From: Streptomyces sp. NBC_00162
Lineage (GTDB): Bacteria; Actinomycetota; Actinomycetes; Streptomycetales; Streptomycetaceae
Assembly (NCBI RefSeq): GCF_024611995.1
Contig: NZ_CP102510.1
Span: 248,001 to 312,000 of the forward strand
DNA length: 64,000 bases
Direction of reading: 5' to 3'
The notes under the pieces are model-generated. The model saw nothing but the letters and a program-made list of their open reading frames with translations. It was not told the origin of the DNA and made no database searches. A program made the translations under genes and the position numbers. Below, piece by piece: positions 18,304-27,263 of the stretch (position 1 is the first letter of the stretch; each line of letters opens with the position of its first letter).

Positions 18304-20367
18304 ATGGCGCAGGGAAGAGGGAGCGATGAACAGCGGCACGGGGACTTTGCAGATGCATTGGTAGCGTTTGCCTCTGACCTGACTCTCCTACGTATCGAGC
18401 ACGGCAACCCCTCTTACCGGCAGATCGAGGCCCTTGCGCCGAAGGGACGACCCCTGTCCGCCTCCGCAGTCAGTGAGGCGCTGAACGGTAAGCGGCTCCC
18501 ACGGTTGGACTTCCTCATCGCCCTGGTGGGCACCCTGCTGGCCTTCGGGGATCCTAATGATCGGCCTGTCCACCGGGACGACCCACGGCTCCGCGAGTGG
18601 AGATCTCGCTGGCAGAAGCTCGAGTTTCTGCGAGTCCAACGCAAGCGCACGGCTGCGTCTGAGCTTCCTGGCCCGGAAATTGAGAAGACGCGCAGCGACG
18701 GACCGCCTCCCAGCAAGGCGATACGCGAATACCACCCTGTCACGGAGACCATCCCGGACAACAGCCGCCAGGTTCCATCCGAGACAGCGTTTACGCCGTA
18801 CGAGGAGGCCACCCCAGTCGATATCCGAGGCCAGGTGGCTGACCTACGCAACGTCAAAGATCAAATCTCACACGGCCCCAGCGAGTCGGCAACCCAGAGA
18901 CAGCACGCCATGGGGAAGCTGACGGTTCGAGAGCGCATCGGTCTACTGCTCGACGAGCGGTCGTTCACTGAGGTCAACCCTCTGCGTCAGCACCAGGCCA
19001 CCGGCTTCGGTATGGAGAACAAGGCTCCGTACACCGACGGGGTAGTCACCGGCTGGGGCACGGTCGAGGGCCGCACGGTCTTCGTCTACGGCCACGACTT
19101 CCGCATCTTCGGTGGTGCACAGGGGGAGGCGCATGCCGCAAAAATCCACGAGCTCATGGACATGGCCATCTCAGCCCGTGCACCGTTGGTATCCCTCCAT
19201 GACGGGGGCGGGGCGCGCATCCAGGAGGGCTTGACTGCCCTTGCAGGCTACGGCGGCATCTTCCAACGCAACGCTCAGGCTTCGGGAGTAATCCCGCAGA
19301 TCAGCGTAATTTTGGGTCCGTATGCCGGTGGCGCCGCTTGCTCACCGGCGCTCACCGACTTCGTCTTCATGGTCCGCAGTATCTCTCAGATGTTCATCAG
19401 CGGACCGGACGTGGTCCGAGCTGTCACCGGGGAGGACACGTCCCCAGACACCCTTGGCGGAGCCGATGTACACGCTGAAGTCTCCGGTACGGCCGCCTTC
19501 GTCTATGACGACGAACAGACCTGCCTGAACGAAGTACGCCAGCTACTTTCCCTGCTCCCGTCCAACAACCAGGAAGCGCCGCCGGCGGTGTCGGCTACCG
19601 ACCGCCCTGACCGACGTTGTGAGGCATTGCTGGAACTGGTGCCAGCCGACAGCCACCGCTCCTATGACGTGCGCAAAGTCATCGAGACGATCGTTGACGA
19701 CGGCGAACTCCTGGAAGTCCAGGAGCGGTGGGCGGCCAACGTCGTCTGCGCGCTAAGCCGTCTCGACGGTCAGGTCGTAGCCATTGTCGCCAACCAGCCA
19801 TGGCGTTTGGCGGGGGTACTGGACACCGAGGCAACGGAGAAGGCCGCTCGCTTTGTGCAGTTTTGCGATTCGTTCAACATCCCCTTGGTGACCATGGTTG
19901 ACGTCCCCGGCTTCCTGCCTGGTCTCGCTCAGGAGCACGGCGGCATCATTCGGCACACTGCCAAGTTGCTGTACGCCTACTGCAACGCCACCGTGCCGCG
20001 CATCCAGTTGGTCCTTCGCAAGGCGTATGGCAGTGCCTACGTCGTCATGGACTCCCGCTCCATCGGCGCCGACCTCTCCTTCGCCTGGCCCACCAACGAG
20101 ATGGCTGTGATGGGCCCCGAGGGCGCCACCGATGTCATCTTCCGTAGGCAAATAGCTGAGGCCGACGACCCCGATGCTATGCGCGAAGATCTGGTCAAGA
20201 AGTACAAGCGCGAACTAATGCACCCTTACTACACTGCTCAGCGCGGTCTGGTGAATGACGTCATTGACCCTGCAGAGACCCGTGAGGTACTGATCCGCTC
20301 ACTTGCGATACTCCGGACCAAGCGAGCCGGCATGCCGTCCCGCAAGCACGGCAACTCGCCGATGTGA
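18304..20367 (+). CDS. HTH domain fused to acyl-CoA carboxylase carboxyltransferase (beta) subunit
   Basis: 687 residues. Residues ~15-90 resemble the XRE-like N-terminal domain of Streptomyces regulators (SYRQIEALAPKGRPLSASAV, then SEALNGKRLPR). A polar linker runs to ~195. The rest is a full carboxyltransferase of the PccB/AccD family: KLTVRERIGLLLDE, GGGARIQEG, GPYAGGAACSPA, the second-half VDVPGFLPG, RKAYGSAYVVM and a C-terminal AILRTKR. Such subunits move the carboxyl group from biotin to acetyl-, propionyl- or longer acyl-CoA and need a separate biotinylated alpha subunit, which is not in the window. I chose the ATG at 18304 (GGGGGG 6 nt upstream); the ATG at 18298 is possible. Codon use is less GC-biased than in the genes to the left, suggesting transfer. 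A link to extender-unit supply for the megasynthase is conceivable but unproven. Confidence 0.88.
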   Translation: MAQGRGSDEQRHGDFADALVAFASDLTLLRIEHGNPSYRQIEALAPKGRPLSASAVSEALNGKRLPRLDFLIALVGTLLAFGDPNDRPVHRDDPRLREWRSRWQKLEFLRVQRKRTAASELPGPEIEKTRSDGPPPSKAIREYHPVTETIPDNSRQVPSETAFTPYEEATPVDIRGQVADLRNVKDQISHGPSESATQRQHAMGKLTVRERIGLLLDERSFTEVNPLRQHQATGFGMENKAPYTDGVVTGWGTVEGRTVFVYGHDFRIFGGAQGEAHAAKIHELMDMAISARAPLVSLHDGGGARIQEGLTALAGYGGIFQRNAQASGVIPQISVILGPYAGGAACSPALTDFVFMVRSISQMFISGPDVVRAVTGEDTSPDTLGGADVHAEVSGTAAFVYDDEQTCLNEVRQLLSLLPSNNQEAPPAVSATDRPDRRCEALLELVPADSHRSYDVRKVIETIVDDGELLEVQERWAANVVCALSRLDGQVVAIVANQPWRLAGVLDTEATEKAARFVQFCDSFNIPLVTMVDVPGFLPGLAQEHGGIIRHTAKLLYAYCNATVPRIQLVLRKAYGSAYVVMDSRSIGADLSFAWPTNEMAVMGPEGATDVIFRRQIAEADDPDAMREDLVKKYKRELMHPYYTAQRGLVNDVIDPAETREVLIRSLAILRTKRAGMPSRKHGNSPM

Positions 20368-20580
20368 CGTAGTGCCTTCGCTTCGGCTCAATCCAGAACG
20401 CGGCGATGCTCCAGGCTAACCATGGTGAGCGCTCTGGCATGACTCCTGTTGCTTCTGAGTCGCTGATTTGAGAAAACCCGACCAGAGCAGACGACAGGAC
20501 CGTCATCCCCAAAAGAACCGACGGCCCACGGCCGACCGATCGTGTTGCCGCGGACCCAGTCGCCGTCGGCCGTGCAGGGC

Positions 20581-20950
20581 TCATGCGGCTCCCTCATGCG
20601 GCGTGCCGGGTCGACTGGCTCTGCGCCCGTTGACGAAGGGCATGGTGGCGTTCCGCCTGGTGGCGAGGATCGCGCGGCCGGTCCCGGCGGGCTTTGGTGA
20701 GGCGCCTTGCAGTGTGACGCCGCGCACGCTCCAGCCGGTGAGCAGGGCGCCGAGGGTGGTCAGGAGCAGTGCGGGCTGACCGGCCTCTCTCGTCTCGAAC
20801 GGCTTCGCCCCAGAGGCTGGCCTTCGCGACCGACCAGACGAGCGCCCAGCCGAACCGCAGCCCGCGGGTTCCCCAGGCGCTGCACGGCTTGCCGAGGATC
20901 TCGAGTGCGGCCGTGTGCGCGGGAGCGCCGCGGTCCGGCTTGGGTCGCAC
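20581..20950 (-). pseudogene. Frameshifted remnant of a small membrane-protein gene
   Basis: Reading the minus strand from a GTG at 20950, one frame gives a protein-like stretch (ALEILGKPCSAWGTRGLRFG, then WALVWSVAKASLWGEAVRDE). Near 20775 the sense passes to another frame that gives PALLLTTLGALLTGWSVRGV and runs to a stop at 20581. The two halves together look like one short protein with two hydrophobic helices, broken by a frameshift. Its style recalls small transfer proteins of actinomycete integrative elements, but I cannot name it. The rest of 20368-21186 has no supported gene. Confidence 0.4.
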
Positions 20951-21186
20951 GGTGTAGTGGACCCGATTTCATCCAGTAATTAGCGCAAATGTTCGCTTTG
21001 GAACCCGGGAGTGGGCTGCCTTCGGGTGGCGGAGGGGATGGGTCGAGCTGGGGGGCGCTTCCCGTAAGGGTGAGCGGCCTGAGCGGGTGCGAGCGAGTCA
21101 ACGTTGTGTGTAAAGAATTGCCTGTAGCGGTTGCGGGTTCTAAATAATGGGGAATATTTTGAAGTAAGAACCGGGAGGAGGTAGTC

Positions 21187-21666
21187 GTGACTCAGACTTT
21201 GGATCGTGAGGAAGCCCAGGTCAGAGCACTCTTTGACCGTGTCGAGAGAGTGGAGGCGGTTGCTGAGCAGATCGAGGAACAGCAGCCGGCCAATGCTTCG
21301 GAACTCCGGCATGTCGCTGAGGACGCACTCAGCAACGCTGAGCCGATTCGAGTGAAGACAGCGGCTTCTCTGCTCGACCTCAGTGATCGCACAGTCCGAG
21401 CCTGGGTCGAGGAGGGCGTGCTGGCGCTGGCAAGCGAGCACCCAAAGAGAGTCGACCCAGTCCGGCTGCACCAGGTTTTGCATCTCGTGAGAGATCTGCG
21501 GGCGGCGGGCCGGAGCAGAGACCTGCTCAGCGCTGTGTGGTATCGACTGCAAGATGCGGCTCTGCTTGATCGAGAAGACTTGGCGGCCAGCCTCGGACAG
21601 CTCCGAGAGGGCAAGGCCGAACCGGCTTTGACCGAAGACGAGGAACTGGCGGTTCGAGGCCACTAG
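21187..21666 (+). CDS. HTH antitoxin-like protein
   Basis: 159 residues, GTG start with a strong GGGAGGAGG 8-10 nt upstream and an AT-rich promoter region before it. Residues ~1-45 are charged and probably coiled-coil. Residues ~52-85 form a MerR/excisionase-type helix-turn-helix (TAASLLDLSDRTVRAWVEEG). A helical acidic tail follows. The next gene, 9 nt downstream, encodes a small toxin-like protein, so the pair has the order and spacing of a toxin-antitoxin operon with a DNA-binding antitoxin that would repress its own promoter. Function is inferred from fold and context. Confidence 0.65.
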   Translation: MTQTLDREEAQVRALFDRVERVEAVAEQIEEQQPANASELRHVAEDALSNAEPIRVKTAASLLDLSDRTVRAWVEEGVLALASEHPKRVDPVRLHQVLHLVRDLRAAGRSRDLLSAVWYRLQDAALLDREDLAASLGQLREGKAEPALTEDEELAVRGH

Positions 21667-21675
21667 GCTGCGTCG

Positions 21676-22131
21676 GTGTCCGTCATGGTTACCGTCACAC
21701 CACTTGCTAAGCAGCAGATCGCAGGACTGCGCCGAACTGATCGCAGTTCATACGACCAGTTCCTGCAAGAGCTGAGGAGTCAGGGTTGCAAGGCGCTCGG
21801 GTACAGGCTCACGGGAGACGTGGTCGAGCACCTGTGCGTAAAGCACTTGGTTCGGTCTTTGCGAGTGGTAGTGGCCTTCACGGCTGAGGACGAGGCGACA
21901 GTGGTCCTCGTTGGGCCACACCAAGATGACGATCCACACATCGATGTCTACACGCTTCTCTATGCACTGGCTGGTCTGGAGCGCCCTCCCCAGGGAGAGC
22001 GTAAGAAGCCTGCCTGCTGCGGCGCCGGGGACGGTCTTCCGCCCTTCGCTGATCAGGACCTAGCTGATGACCTGGCGAATCAGGCTCGAGCTCTGCCTCG
22101 TGCGCGAGGCCAGAGGTCTCGCAGGCGCTGA
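21676..22131 (+). CDS. RelE/ParE-like toxin candidate
   Basis: 151 residues, GTG start at 21676, 9 nt after the antitoxin-like gene. The segment running from VTPLAKQQIAGLRRTDRSSY to LRVVVAFTAEDEATVVLVGP has the helix-helix-strand pattern of the RelE/ParE barrel, in which the toxin cleaves mRNA or poisons gyrase. The continuation DDDPHIDVYTLLYALAG and a long basic tail make it larger than typical RelE (~90-100 residues). Catalytic residues cannot be assigned by eye. An alternative is a non-toxic host-nuclease-inhibitor-like protein. Confidence 0.6.
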   Translation: MSVMVTVTPLAKQQIAGLRRTDRSSYDQFLQELRSQGCKALGYRLTGDVVEHLCVKHLVRSLRVVVAFTAEDEATVVLVGPHQDDDPHIDVYTLLYALAGLERPPQGERKKPACCGAGDGLPPFADQDLADDLANQARALPRARGQRSRRR

Positions 22132-22413
22132 AGTCTGCTGCGGCCACGCCCGGCAGGTGCGCTGCCATATGCCAACACTCCAACGGGCCGGTTCTCGCAG
22201 CGCAGTAAGCCCTGCGGGTGTAGCGGTCGGCGTAGGTGGCGTGTGGGACGCCGGGGTGGCCCACGACGACGGTCGTTGGCTTTCTCCTCCATCCCCTGCA
22301 CGAAGGCGTTTGAGGCACTTGGAAGCCCTGTGTGGTCACAGGCGGCCGGATCCAAAGGAGAGCTGGGCGGACATGCGCCCACGCGTACGTCGCGACCGCG
22401 CTGCCGTCGGTCC
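22132..22413. other. Intergenic, no supported gene
   Basis: The region between the toxin-like gene and the weak minus-strand frame holds no convincing coding or RNA signal. Short frames here change phase repeatedly, which suggests degraded DNA. Confidence 0.4.
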
Positions 22414-22806
22414 TCAGAGCCTGTGTTGTGTAGAAGTAGGTGTTCCCGGCGCGGTCGTGTCGCCCGCGTAGCTCCTGATGGTGGCTGGCATCAGCCCGGG
22501 AGTACGGCGGCTCGCACGCGTTCGTGGATGTGTTCCACCTGCTGATTCGGTAGCCGCGATCGGGTCGCACAGCGCGGCGTCTGTGCATTGCCGCATGATG
22601 GGCGCGTTCGGGTCTGTGACCAGGGTGTCCGAGCCGGTGTCATTGAGGCGTCCCCCGGTGGCGACAGTCACCAAGGGGCGGATCTCCAGCTCGGTGGCCG
22701 TGACCGTGGTGGCCTTCGGATCGGTCGGCAACAGCCTGTTGTCAGGGGTCCTTGGCGACCACAGCGCATACGTACGCTCGCCGTCCGGGACGTTCGGGCA
22801 GAGCAC
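22414..22806 (-). CDS. Hypothetical ORF, possibly part of a decayed gene
   Basis: 130 codons from a GTG at 22806, giving a protein-like composition (LCPNVPDGERTYALWSPRTP and GSDTLVTDPNAPIMRQC). No clear ribosome binding site precedes it. Another frame immediately upstream (MAYSRLQRPVIAEDRSWARA) also looks coding, so this may be the frameshifted 3' part of a longer gene. No family recognised. Confidence 0.3.
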   Translation of the reverse strand: MLCPNVPDGERTYALWSPRTPDNRLLPTDPKATTVTATELEIRPLVTVATGGRLNDTGSDTLVTDPNAPIMRQCTDAALCDPIAATESAGGTHPRTRASRRTPGLMPATIRSYAGDTTAPGTPTSTQHRL

Positions 22807-22991
22807 GGCCAGCGAGTCGGACCTGCCACCCGTGCAGGTCCGGAGAAGCCGGGCTGTCAGCGCCCGGCGCTCGAGCCCAGGAACGATCCTCGGCGATCAC
22901 CGGGCGCTGAAGACGCGAATACGCCATAAACCAGCCGGGCTCACCGAAAGTCGACTGGCCAGGACCGTTCGGCGGCGGGCTGAATGGGAGG

Positions 22992-23801
22992 ATGTCCGTC
23001 CTCGTTCGTACCGCACGCGCGGCAGCCCTGTCCGCCGCGGTCGCCGTCGCCGTGTCCGCCGCCGCACCCCCGTTCGCACCCGCGCCTGCCGCGGCAGCGG
23101 CGCCCAAGCCGCCCAAGGCGTTCGTCGCGCTCAGCGACGTCGACCCGACCATCCGCCAGGAGATCCGCTACTACACGCCGAACAACTTCGTCGGCGTGCC
23201 GATCAACGGCTACCTCCAGCCGACCTGCATCCTCACCCGGCCGGCGGCCCAAGCCCTGCACCGCGCCCAGCGCGCCCTGCTGCGCCAGGGCTACTCCCTC
23301 AAGGTCTACGACTGCTACCGGCCGCAGCGCTCCGTCGACCACTTCGTCACCTGGGCCAAGGACCTCGACGACCAGGCCATGAAGGCCGAGTTCTACCCAC
23401 AGGTCGACAAAAGCCGGCTGTTCGAAGACGGCTACATCGCCGAGCGGTCCGGCCACAGCCGGGGCAGCACCCTCGACCTGACCCTGGTGAAGCTCCCCGT
23501 CCGGCCCACCCCGCCCTACGATCCGGACCGGCCGCTCATCCCCTGCTACGCCGCCCAGGAGGACCGCGCGCCGGACAACTCCGTGGACATGGGCACCGGC
23601 TTCGACTGCTTCGACACCCTCTCCCACACCCTCGACCCCCGGATCCAGGGCGAGCAGAAGGCCAACCGGCTGCTCCTGAAGAGCACCCTCGAAACCGCGG
23701 GCTTCAAGAACCTGCCGGAGGAGTGGTGGCACTACACCCTGCGCGACGAACCCTTCCCCGACACCTACTTCGACTTCCCCGTGTCGAAGCCCGCCCGGTA
23801 G
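22992..23801 (+). CDS. Secreted D-Ala-D-Ala dipeptidase (VanX-like, M15D)
   Basis: 269 residues. An Ala-rich signal peptide (residues 1-~36, ending AAAAA) is followed by a VanX/DdpX domain: YDCYRPQRSVDHF, the zinc and catalytic motif SGHSRGSTLDL (~152-162) and EEWWHYTL (~241-248), which carries the catalytic Glu and a zinc His. The family hydrolyses D-alanyl-D-alanine. Cytoplasmic VanX confers glycopeptide resistance; this version has an export signal, so cell-wall peptide scavenging is more likely. It overlaps the convergent AraC-type gene by 37 nt at the 3' ends. No vanHA genes lie nearby. Confidence 0.9.
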   Translation: MSVLVRTARAAALSAAVAVAVSAAAPPFAPAPAAAAAPKPPKAFVALSDVDPTIRQEIRYYTPNNFVGVPINGYLQPTCILTRPAAQALHRAQRALLRQGYSLKVYDCYRPQRSVDHFVTWAKDLDDQAMKAEFYPQVDKSRLFEDGYIAERSGHSRGSTLDLTLVKLPVRPTPPYDPDRPLIPCYAAQEDRAPDNSVDMGTGFDCFDTLSHTLDPRIQGEQKANRLLLKSTLETAGFKNLPEEWWHYTLRDEPFPDTYFDFPVSKPAR

Positions 23802-24751
23802 CGCCCCGGAGTGGTGCCGAACTCGCGGCTGAAGGCGTGCGAAAGGGCGTACGGGCTTCCGTAACCCACCCCGCGGGCCACGGCCGACAGCGAGTCGGCG
23901 GTGTCGCGGAGCCGGACGGCGGCCAGGTTCAGGCGCCACCAGGTGAGGTAGGCCATCGGGGGACGGCCCACCAGCGCGGTGAACCGCCGGGCCAGGGTGG
24001 GCCGGGACACCCCCGCCGCGGCGGCCAGCCGCTCGTTGGACCACGAGGCGGCCGGGTCCGCGTGCAGCGCCCGCAGGGCGGCGGCCGCCACCGGGTCGCC
24101 GAGGACGGCCGGCCACGCCCCGGTCCCGCCCTCGGCCGTCCAGGAGCGGATCATGTAGACCAGCAGCAGATCGAGCAGGCCCGGGACCGCGATGGCGGAG
24201 CCCGGCCGCAGCCCGTCCAGCTCCCGGCCCAGCAGGCCGATCGCGGACCGGAGTTCGGGAGCCGCACCCGCCCGGTTCGGCAGGTGCACGACCTCCGGCA
24301 GCTCCGCCATCAGCGGATGCGCCCGGCTGCGGTCCAGCCGGTACTTGCCGCACAGCAGCTCCACCACGCCCGCGCCGTCCCCGGCCGTCCGCAGCTCCTG
24401 CGCCCCAGCCGTCCGCAGCCCCCGCGCCCCGCCCGGCCCCGGCGCCCCGGCCCGCCGCTCCACTGCGGCCAGCCGCTCGAAGGGCACGGCCCGCTCCACG
24501 GCCGCCGCGTCGGCGGGGGAGTCGGCCATCACGTGCCCGGTGCCGTGCGGCAGCAGCACCGCGTCGCCCGGGCCCAGCTCGATGGGGGAGCCGCCGTCGG
24601 GAAGGAGCCAGCAGCTGCCCTCCAGCACGATGTGGAACCCGGCGCCTTCGTACGGCGCCAGCCGCGTGCACCAGCTCCCGCCCACCCGCAACCGGTCGGA
24701 GGAGGGCCGCCCGATCCGCACGGCCGAGATCGCGTCGCTCACCACGTCCAT
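23765..24751 (-). CDS. AraC-family transcriptional regulator with N-terminal cupin
   Basis: 328 residues. The N terminus is a cupin-like sensing domain (GFHIVLEGSCWLLPDGG, then LGPGDAVLLPHGTGHVM). The C terminus has the two AraC helix-turn-helix motifs: WSNERLAAAAGVSRPTLARR and GYGSPYALSHAFSREFGTTP. It is divergent from the MBL hydrolase at 24839 with only 87 nt between starts, so that gene is the likely target. Its 3' end overlaps the convergent VanX-like gene by 37 nt. Confidence 0.92.
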   Translation of the reverse strand: MDVVSDAISAVRIGRPSSDRLRVGGSWCTRLAPYEGAGFHIVLEGSCWLLPDGGSPIELGPGDAVLLPHGTGHVMADSPADAAAVERAVPFERLAAVERRAGAPGPGGARGLRTAGAQELRTAGDGAGVVELLCGKYRLDRSRAHPLMAELPEVVHLPNRAGAAPELRSAIGLLGRELDGLRPGSAIAVPGLLDLLLVYMIRSWTAEGGTGAWPAVLGDPVAAAALRALHADPAASWSNERLAAAAGVSRPTLARRFTALVGRPPMAYLTWWRLNLAAVRLRDTADSLSAVARGVGYGSPYALSHAFSREFGTTPGRYRAGFDTGKSK

Positions 24752-24838
24752 CCGGCCAGGCTAGCTGAGCCGCACGCGTATTCCCCTGAGCAAAACAGGT
24801 ATTGAGAGGCTCACCGGCCCCTTCGTAGGGTCGAGGGC

Positions 24839-25747
24839 ATGGAGAAGAACGAGAGTGAACAGCCCCTCGTGCTGGGGGACGTCGAGGTCATCCGGATCAC
24901 CGAGTGGGCGGGACCGTTCGGCCCGGCCCGCGACCTCGTTCCGCAGTCCACGGCGGGGCTGTGGAAGGACAACGAGGACTGGCTGGCGCCGGACCACTGG
25001 CAGCCGGACCAGGACCTGGCGGTGATGGCCCTGCAGACCTGGGTCCTGCGCAGCGCCGGACGGACGGTCCTCGTCGACACCGGGGTGGGCAACGGACGTG
25101 AACGGCCCGGCTCGCCGGCCTTCCACCACCGGCAGGGAGACTTCCTCGACGGCCTGGCCCGGGCCGGGATCCGGCCGGAGGACGTCGACACCGTCGTCAA
25201 CACCCACGTCCACGCCGACCACGTCGGCTGGAACACCCGTGACGCCGACGGGGAGTGGGTGCCGACCTTCCCCCGCGCCCAGTACCTCATCCCGGCGGCC
25301 GACGACTTCCACTTCGGGCCCGGCAACGCGTACGCGAAGGGCCTGCGCCAGGACGACCGGCTCATCTACGAGGACAGCATCGCGCCCGTCCACCGGTCCG
25401 GGCAGGCGGTCCTGTGGGACGGCACGCACCGCATCGACGAGCACCTCACCCTGGAATCCGCACCCGGCCACACCCCCGGCTCCAGCGTGCTGCGCCTCAG
25501 CTCCGGCACCGACCGGGCGGTCTTCGTCGGCGACCTCGTGCACAACCCGGTACAGATCCTCGATCCCGCCTGCAACAGCTGCTTCTGCCTGGACGCGGAG
25601 CAGGCGGTGGCCACCCGCCGCCGCATCCTCGAACGGGCCGCGGACATCCGGGAACTGGTGGTCCCCGCCCACTTCGGCGGCCCGGGAGCGGTGGAGGTCC
25701 GCAGGTCGGGCGGAGCCTTCACCCTGACACCCCACGGGAGGCGGTGA
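24839..25747 (+). CDS. MBL-fold metallo-hydrolase
   Basis: 302 residues with the metallo-beta-lactamase core: NTHVHADHVGWN (HxHxDH, ~residue 120), APGHTPGS with the third His ligand, FVGDLVHNPVQ with the Asp, and a final PAHFGGPG His. This is the AHL-lactonase/alkyl-hydrolase type of MBL; the substrate is unknown. The divergent AraC regulator probably controls it. A hairpin terminator follows at 25781. Confidence 0.9.
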   Translation: MEKNESEQPLVLGDVEVIRITEWAGPFGPARDLVPQSTAGLWKDNEDWLAPDHWQPDQDLAVMALQTWVLRSAGRTVLVDTGVGNGRERPGSPAFHHRQGDFLDGLARAGIRPEDVDTVVNTHVHADHVGWNTRDADGEWVPTFPRAQYLIPAADDFHFGPGNAYAKGLRQDDRLIYEDSIAPVHRSGQAVLWDGTHRIDEHLTLESAPGHTPGSSVLRLSSGTDRAVFVGDLVHNPVQILDPACNSCFCLDAEQAVATRRRILERAADIRELVVPAHFGGPGAVEVRRSGGAFTLTPHGRR

Positions 25748-25780
25748 GCGGGCCGTCTCCCGGCACGCCGAAGACCCGCC

Positions 25781-25803
25781 GCGGGGCGCAGCGCGCGCCC
25801 CGC
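25781..25803. terminator. GC-rich hairpin between convergent genes
   Basis: Arms GCGGGGCGC and GCGCCCCGC enclose a 5-nt loop, 33 nt after the MBL stop. It is placed to terminate the MBL gene and, from the other side, the Rpf-like gene. Confidence 0.6.
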
Positions 25804-25842
25804 AACGGGTGATGCCTCTGCTCGATCTCTACCGGTTGATCT

Positions 25843-26277
<435 letters not shown>

Positions 26278-26326
26278 TCAGTTGCCGGCAGCTCACGTTC
26301 CCTGTGGGTGTGGCTGCCGGATGGGG

Positions 26327-26803
26327 CTAGCGGCTGTGGTGGTGCCCGCGGCGGCCCCAGGACTCGGTGTCGACGACGCGTCCGCGGTCGTCGCGGAGGG
26401 TGGCGGTGTCGCGCTCGTCCCAAATCTGGTGGCGGCGGTTCTGGTAGAGGTCGTGGTGGGTGTCGCGTCCGTTGCCGGTGTGGACCTTGACGCTGGAGCG
26501 GCCGTCGAGGCGGAAGCCGTGGAAGCGGTAACGGTTCCCCTGCTTGTCGGTGAGGGTGAAGCCGCGCAGGTCGACCGAGTGCCGGCCGGTGTTCTTGACC
26601 TCGATCCATTCGCGGTTCAGGGCGCGGTTGTCGCGGCCGTGGCTGTCGTTCTGGACGTCGCCGATGACGATCGAGGAGTGCGGGCCACGGTGGCCGCGCC
26701 GGTCGTCGTCGTGGGCGGCGGCGGGGATGGCGGCCGCGCCGACCAGGGCGCCGGCGGCCAGCACCGCGGCGAGAAGACGGCGGGTGGCGGGAGAAGCAGA
26801 CAT
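26327..26803 (-). CDS. Secreted lamin-tail-domain (LTD) protein
   Basis: 158 residues: a signal peptide (LLAAVLAAGALVGAAAIPAA) and a His/Asp/Arg-rich linker, then an LTD beta-sandwich (REWIEVKNTGRHSVDLRGFT, then DKQGNRYRF and WDERDTATLRDDRGRVVDTE). Bacterial LTD domains occur in secreted nucleases and cell-surface proteins; here the domain is alone, so a binding role is more likely than catalysis. A 16-bp palindrome and a small hairpin lie upstream. Confidence 0.85.
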   Translation of the reverse strand: MSASPATRRLLAAVLAAGALVGAAAIPAAAHDDDRRGHRGPHSSIVIGDVQNDSHGRDNRALNREWIEVKNTGRHSVDLRGFTLTDKQGNRYRFHGFRLDGRSSVKVHTGNGRDTHHDLYQNRRHQIWDERDTATLRDDRGRVVDTESWGRRGHHHSR

Positions 26804-26947
26804 GGAGACGACTCCTTCGAAAAGTCAGCCCGGTCCGGCCTCGTACAGGCCGGACGGACTCCGTGCGGTTCCCGGCGACCTGCCGGGGAGCCACACACTG
26901 GCTTCACTCACCGCCAAACACCCCAACCCGGGACCTGTGTTACCTAA

Positions 26948-26963
26948 TACGGACATGTCCGTA
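26948..26963. promoter_or_regulatory. 16-bp perfect palindrome, possible operator
   Basis: TACGGACATGTCCGTA is a perfect palindrome in an AT-rich patch 145 nt upstream of the LTD gene and about 300 nt before the plus-strand gene at 27264. It has the size and symmetry of a dimeric repressor site. The regulator is unknown. Confidence 0.5.
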
Positions 26964-26983
26964 ACTCTCACTTGTAAGAGACA

Positions 26984-27006
26984 CCCGTCAACCCCCCATT
27001 GACGGG
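26984..27006. terminator. Small hairpin in the 26.8-27.3 kb intergenic region
   Basis: Arms CCCGTCAA and TTGACGGG enclose a 7-nt loop. No T-tract follows, as is common in Streptomyces. It could terminate weak transcripts or be a structured leader. Apart from this and the palindrome, I see nothing definite in 26804-27263. Confidence 0.4.
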
Positions 27007-27263
27007 CGCCCGTACGAGGGATCGAGACGGCCCGTGCGGCATCGGGGCCGGGGCCTTCCGCCCAAGCAAGCCGGCCACTCACGCCGCCCTGCGAGCGGTG
27101 CGCCGAATGGATTAAGGCCTCTGTAACAAGCACTTCTGCCATTTCTTCGCACGCCGGTACGCCATTCCGTTCTGACGTACGGGTACGACCCCGGCGAATG
27201 CCCGGAGGACGCGGCAACAGCGAGACGGGCCACTGCCGGGGAGCGCTACGCGATACTCGTCCC

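Noticed and set aside
22478..24805. 775-codon plus-strand frame over the VanX and AraC region
   Set aside because: The VanX-like and AraC-like proteins in other frames have clear motifs; this frame has none.
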